From Paenibacillus_G elgii_A (GTDB taxonomy: Bacteria; Bacillota; Bacilli; Paenibacillales; NBRC-103111), in assembly GCA_042219835.1 (NCBI GenBank), contig JBHJMN010000010.1:1-64000 (forward strand): a stretch of DNA of 64,000 bases, read 5' to 3'. The position numbers were made by a program, and so were the translations under genes. This document shows positions 61,599 to 64,000 of the stretch, piece by piece. The notes below the pieces were generated by a model. That model saw only the letters and a program-made list of their open reading frames with translations, was not told the origin of the DNA and made no database searches. Position 1 is the stretch's first letter; every line of letters begins with the position of its first letter.

Positions 61599-62129
61599 TT
61601 ACTTTTTCGTGCGCTTTTTCGCAACCTTCTTCCCCTGTAGAGCGTCCAGCACTTCCCGCTGGTATTGCGTCAGCTCCAGCTCCATATCCAAGCTCCGGGC
61701 AATTTGCGCGAGCACATACGCGTCCCGCACGTTGTCGCTGCTGCTCTCAAAACCCCAATGCCGATGGATCGGCAGGATCAGGTTTTCCTTCTTGGCCTGA
61801 TGGTTGCCGGAGGCATACTTTTTGAGCTGGTTCGGTGTGACCTCGCGGTATCCAATACTGCGGTCATACAGCGCGACCCGCAGCCCCCAGCCGATGCCAT
61901 ACTGCCAATCCACGGCCTTGCCTTTGGCCCCAAACGCGAAGCCTTCGATGCAGACACCTGCGGGATTGCTAAAATCGATGATGGACATCGTGCGGTCAAT
62001 GATCTCCCGCATCCTTGCCGGCCCTTGCAGCTCGCTTGTAATTTCTTGATCGCACAGGGTGACTCCGTTGTGGTCGATGACGACAACACCTGTTTTTGTG
62101 CTTGGGTCGATACCTGCGTATATGGTCAT
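61599..62129 (-). CDS. RuvC-like Holliday junction resolvase
   Basis: This 176-residue RNase H-fold nuclease has catalytic acids in YAGIDPSTKTGVVV near residue 7, CIEGFAFGAKGKAVD near 70, and SSDNVRDAYVLAQIA near 135. AAGGAG nine bases before ATG 62129 sets the start. Phage RuvC-like enzymes resolve replication junctions before packaging. Confidence 0.85.
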   Translation of the reverse strand: MTIYAGIDPSTKTGVVVIDHNGVTLCDQEITSELQGPARMREIIDRTMSIIDFSNPAGVCIEGFAFGAKGKAVDWQYGIGWGLRVALYDRSIGYREVTPNQLKKYASGNHQAKKENLILPIHRHWGFESSSDNVRDAYVLAQIARSLDMELELTQYQREVLDALQGKKVAKKRTKK

Positions 62130-62166
62130 GAAATTTATCTCCTTTTCATCTTCAAAATTTGGTCTA

Positions 62167-62508
62167 CAGACAAAAGACAAAGACAGACATTTTTTTTCGG
62201 TAATTTCCCTATAGAGGCTAAAACGCCTATAGGGATTTACGTAAATTTTTTGTCTATTTTGTCTTTTTGTCTGTAAGGTATAAAAAACCTAGATATATCA
62301 AGGGTTTTCAGCCAGACAAAATTTAAAAAGTACAGACAAAATGACAGACAAAACAGACAAAATTGCGATTTTTGAGGCCAAAAAACGGCTTGTCACTTTA
62401 GTCCACTAAAATTGAATATTAATTGACAAAACGATTTTCGGGCATTTTTGAGGTTGTTCGGTGAAATTTTGTCTGTACTTTGTCTGCCCCCTATTGGATT
62501 TTTGTCTG
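62167..62508. repeat. Array of twelve (C)AGACAAA / TTTGTCT(G) repeats
   Basis: Nine exact copies of CAGACAAA or its complement TTTGTCTG start at 62167, 62266, 62313, 62333, 62345, 62354, 62468, 62479 and 62501. Three 7-base copies start at 62175, 62249 and 62258. Forward and inverted copies occur in clusters. The region 62130-62490 has no gene and is AT-rich. A hairpin (CCCTATA with TATAGGG, 62207-62234) lies within it. The last copy falls in the final codons of the helicase gene. It may be an origin or a regulator-binding array. Confidence 0.75.
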
Positions 62509-63870
62509 CCTTTTTTCTACTATTCCGAGTTTGCGATAAACTTCCCGGCGCTTCCAAAATTGCGCTTTGATGATTGGATTTCGGATGTCCCAAAAGTCGT
62601 AAACGACCGCTTCGCTCTTTCCATCAGCAGGCCGCATGATGCGTCCTACTTCCTGCTGGACAGCTCCCTGCGCTCGCTTCGGTGTCGCTAGGAATAGGCG
62701 GTTCAGATGCGTGATGTCCAACCCCTCCCGCGCGAGCTGCGTCGCAAGCAAAACATGGACTTCCTTGTTCCGGCAGCGGCGCAAAATCTCGTCCCTGTCC
62801 TTCTTCTTCATCTTGCCCGTCAGCAGCTCGACGGTGAGGTGCGGCAGCGCGGACCGGATACCGGCCAGCAGCAGCTTGAGGTGCTCGATCCGATCCGAAA
62901 GCACTAGCCCGTAACTGTCCGGCTGCATAGCCTGGGCGACGGTCTGGACGACGAGCTGGTTGCGTTCGGGACTCTTCATTAAGTCATCAATGATTTTGGT
63001 ATAGTCCTGCTGGTTGCTGCTAAATTTCGTCTGGATGACCTCAAGCTGTGGTATCATAACCGGCACATCAAACTGGCCGATCTCATGGAGCACGGGCCCG
63101 CCCGCCGCTGTCACAACACCGCCCAATCCGTCCTCGCGGTCCGGCGTTGCGCTTACCCAAAAGCGATAGAGGGCGGGGAACTGGCTGACGATGTTGTAAA
63201 ACGAATCTGCGGCCAGATGATGCGCCTCGTCTACAAAGATCGCTCCAAAACGCTGTGCAAGCTCCTGCAAGTCCATGCGCTTGAGCGACTGGATCAAAGC
63301 GACGGTCAGGCGGCTGCCAATCGTCTTTTTGCCGCCGCCGATCCGCCCGATCTCCGCCTCCTCCATGTCCAGCACGCGGACCGCGCAGTCCACGGCCTGC
63401 TGCGCCAAGTCCTGTGTATGTGTGATCCATAACGTCGGTTGGCCGATGCGAGCCATGGCCTCCAACATGATTATGGTCTTTCCGGCCCCGCACGGGGCGA
63501 CAATGCCGCCCTGCCCGCGCTTCACCATTTGTTCGACCGCTGTGCGCTGATAATCGCGTAATTGGATGCTAGAGCGGAACGCAACTTTTTGGCACCGTAA
63601 GCGCCGGTCTATAGTTACGTAAGTGACCGATTTTTCTTGGCACAGTTGCAGCAAGCGCCGGATGAATCCGCGCGGGAGCCGCAGCAGCTCGTCGTCGATT
63701 TCGTAATAGGTCAGCGTTGGCGAAAGTTTGTAAAAAGCAAGGTCCATTCGGACCGCATTAACATAGGCAGGATTTTCGAATGTAAGCTCCTGTGTGACGG
63801 CATGCAGAAGCGTGTCCGGCACGCTGCGGATCGGTATCTCGATGCAATGGCTAACGGTAATCTCAAGCAT
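62491..63870 (-). CDS. DEAH-box helicase (superfamily 2)
   Basis: This 459-residue protein has a roughly 105-residue N-terminal domain, then the SF2 core. Q-like motif: RDYQRTAVEQMV; Walker A: VAPCGAGKTIIML; motif II: VDEAHHLAAD; motif III: FWVSATP; motif V: ATQLAREGLDI; motif VI: QQEVGRIMRP. It resembles XPB/UvsW-like phage helicases used in replication or recombination. The next gene upstream stops two bases before its ATG. Confidence 0.92.
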   Translation of the reverse strand: MLEITVSHCIEIPIRSVPDTLLHAVTQELTFENPAYVNAVRMDLAFYKLSPTLTYYEIDDELLRLPRGFIRRLLQLCQEKSVTYVTIDRRLRCQKVAFRSSIQLRDYQRTAVEQMVKRGQGGIVAPCGAGKTIIMLEAMARIGQPTLWITHTQDLAQQAVDCAVRVLDMEEAEIGRIGGGKKTIGSRLTVALIQSLKRMDLQELAQRFGAIFVDEAHHLAADSFYNIVSQFPALYRFWVSATPDREDGLGGVVTAAGGPVLHEIGQFDVPVMIPQLEVIQTKFSSNQQDYTKIIDDLMKSPERNQLVVQTVAQAMQPDSYGLVLSDRIEHLKLLLAGIRSALPHLTVELLTGKMKKKDRDEILRRCRNKEVHVLLATQLAREGLDITHLNRLFLATPKRAQGAVQQEVGRIMRPADGKSEAVVYDFWDIRNPIIKAQFWKRREVYRKLGIVEKRQTKIQ

Positions 63871-63872
63871 GG

Positions 63873-64000
63873 TTACACCTCTTTTCGATTCTTTTCGATG
63901 TACTGCAAATAAGATTGTGCGCGCTCCAGCATTTCGGGAAACTCGACGCGGGAGGCGACAACCTTCTTATAAGCAGGCTTGGGCTTGCCCGGCGACCAAC
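63873..64000 (-). CDS. Hypothetical phage protein, C-terminal part
   Basis: Only the last 41 codons are in the window, ending EMLERAQSYLQYIEKNRKEV. They form a charged helix preceded by a proline/lysine-rich stretch. The gene runs off the right edge and is next to the helicase gene in the same operon. GAGGTG in its last codons serves as the helicase ribosome site. Confidence 0.7.
   Translation of the reverse strand, partial: WSPGKPKPAYKKVVASRVEFPEMLERAQSYLQYIEKNRKEV

Larger units (their letters stand above)
33424..64000. mobile_element. Prophage with contractile tail (PBSX-like), left part
   Basis: Head, connector, sheath, tube, tape-measure, baseplate, holin and amidase genes follow the usual contractile-tail order on the minus strand. 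A lysogeny-type segment with AT-rich small genes forms the left end. The left boundary is placed where the AraC fragment ends; the true attachment site could lie anywhere from about 33420 to 33590. The integrase, repressor and right boundary are not in the window. Bases 33424-33690 hold no gene I can support. Confidence 0.93.

Noticed and set aside
62167..62508. CRISPR array
   Set aside because: The repeats are only 7-8 bases, occur in both directions and have irregular spacing, with no cas genes nearby.

Overview
This window comes from a Gram-positive, moderately GC-rich spore-former, most likely Paenibacillus or a close relative. The evidence is a Bacilli-type 16S 5' end, SLH surface proteins, Bacillus-like EcsAB, YkuK and YhfC proteins, GGAGG ribosome sites with some TTG/GTG starts, and many sugar ABC operons paired with Gfo/Idh/MocA enzymes. 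The family placement is inferred from content; no alignment was run.

Bases 1-33,350 are ordinary chromosome. A 16S rRNA gene leaves the left edge, fed by four tandem sigma-A-like promoters. A decayed amino-acid permease follows, then a nitrite-reduction operon (nirB-nirD-FNT channel) behind two FNR-type sites placed at -41.5 and -61.5. Next are ecsAB, two alpha/beta hydrolases, a Gfo/Idh dehydrogenase, a DCC-family protein, an AraC regulator, pyruvate kinase, an SLH protein with a PrcB-like tail, a ribose-type ABC transporter, a regulator with two YhfC-type intramembrane proteases, a glutamine-type ABC transporter, an AIM24/coiled-coil pair, ykuK, and a sugar ABC operon with a dehydrogenase and a TIM-barrel isomerase.

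From about 33,424 to the right edge lies a contractile-tailed prophage (PBSX-like gene order). Its left junction is next to the last 24 codons of an AraC/YesN-type regulator, so the element, or an event linked to it, cut that gene. Nearly all phage genes run on the minus strand, so the biological order is right to left: helicase, RuvC-like nuclease, a sigma-like late regulator, terminases, portal, a MuF head protein with a C-terminal ADP-ribosyltransferase domain, scaffold, capsid, connectors, sheath, tube, a tail chaperone with a -1 frameshift site, tape measure, baseplate, two unusual tail-tip proteins, holin and amidase. The integrase and right end are outside the window.

The AT-rich left end of the prophage (33,424-37,400) is the most unusual part. 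It holds a TPR protein of Rap/AimR-like build translationally coupled (ATGA overlap) to a 41-residue secreted peptide precursor. This is a candidate phage-borne quorum-sensing pair that was not in the set of predicted genes because of its size. A divergent secreted protein, a ribbon-helix-helix repressor with two inverted operators, and several very small genes surround it. Other notable elements are a surface-type cargo gene inside the tail operon whose ribosome site is locked in a long hairpin, and an array of twelve (C)AGACAAA repeats beside the helicase gene.
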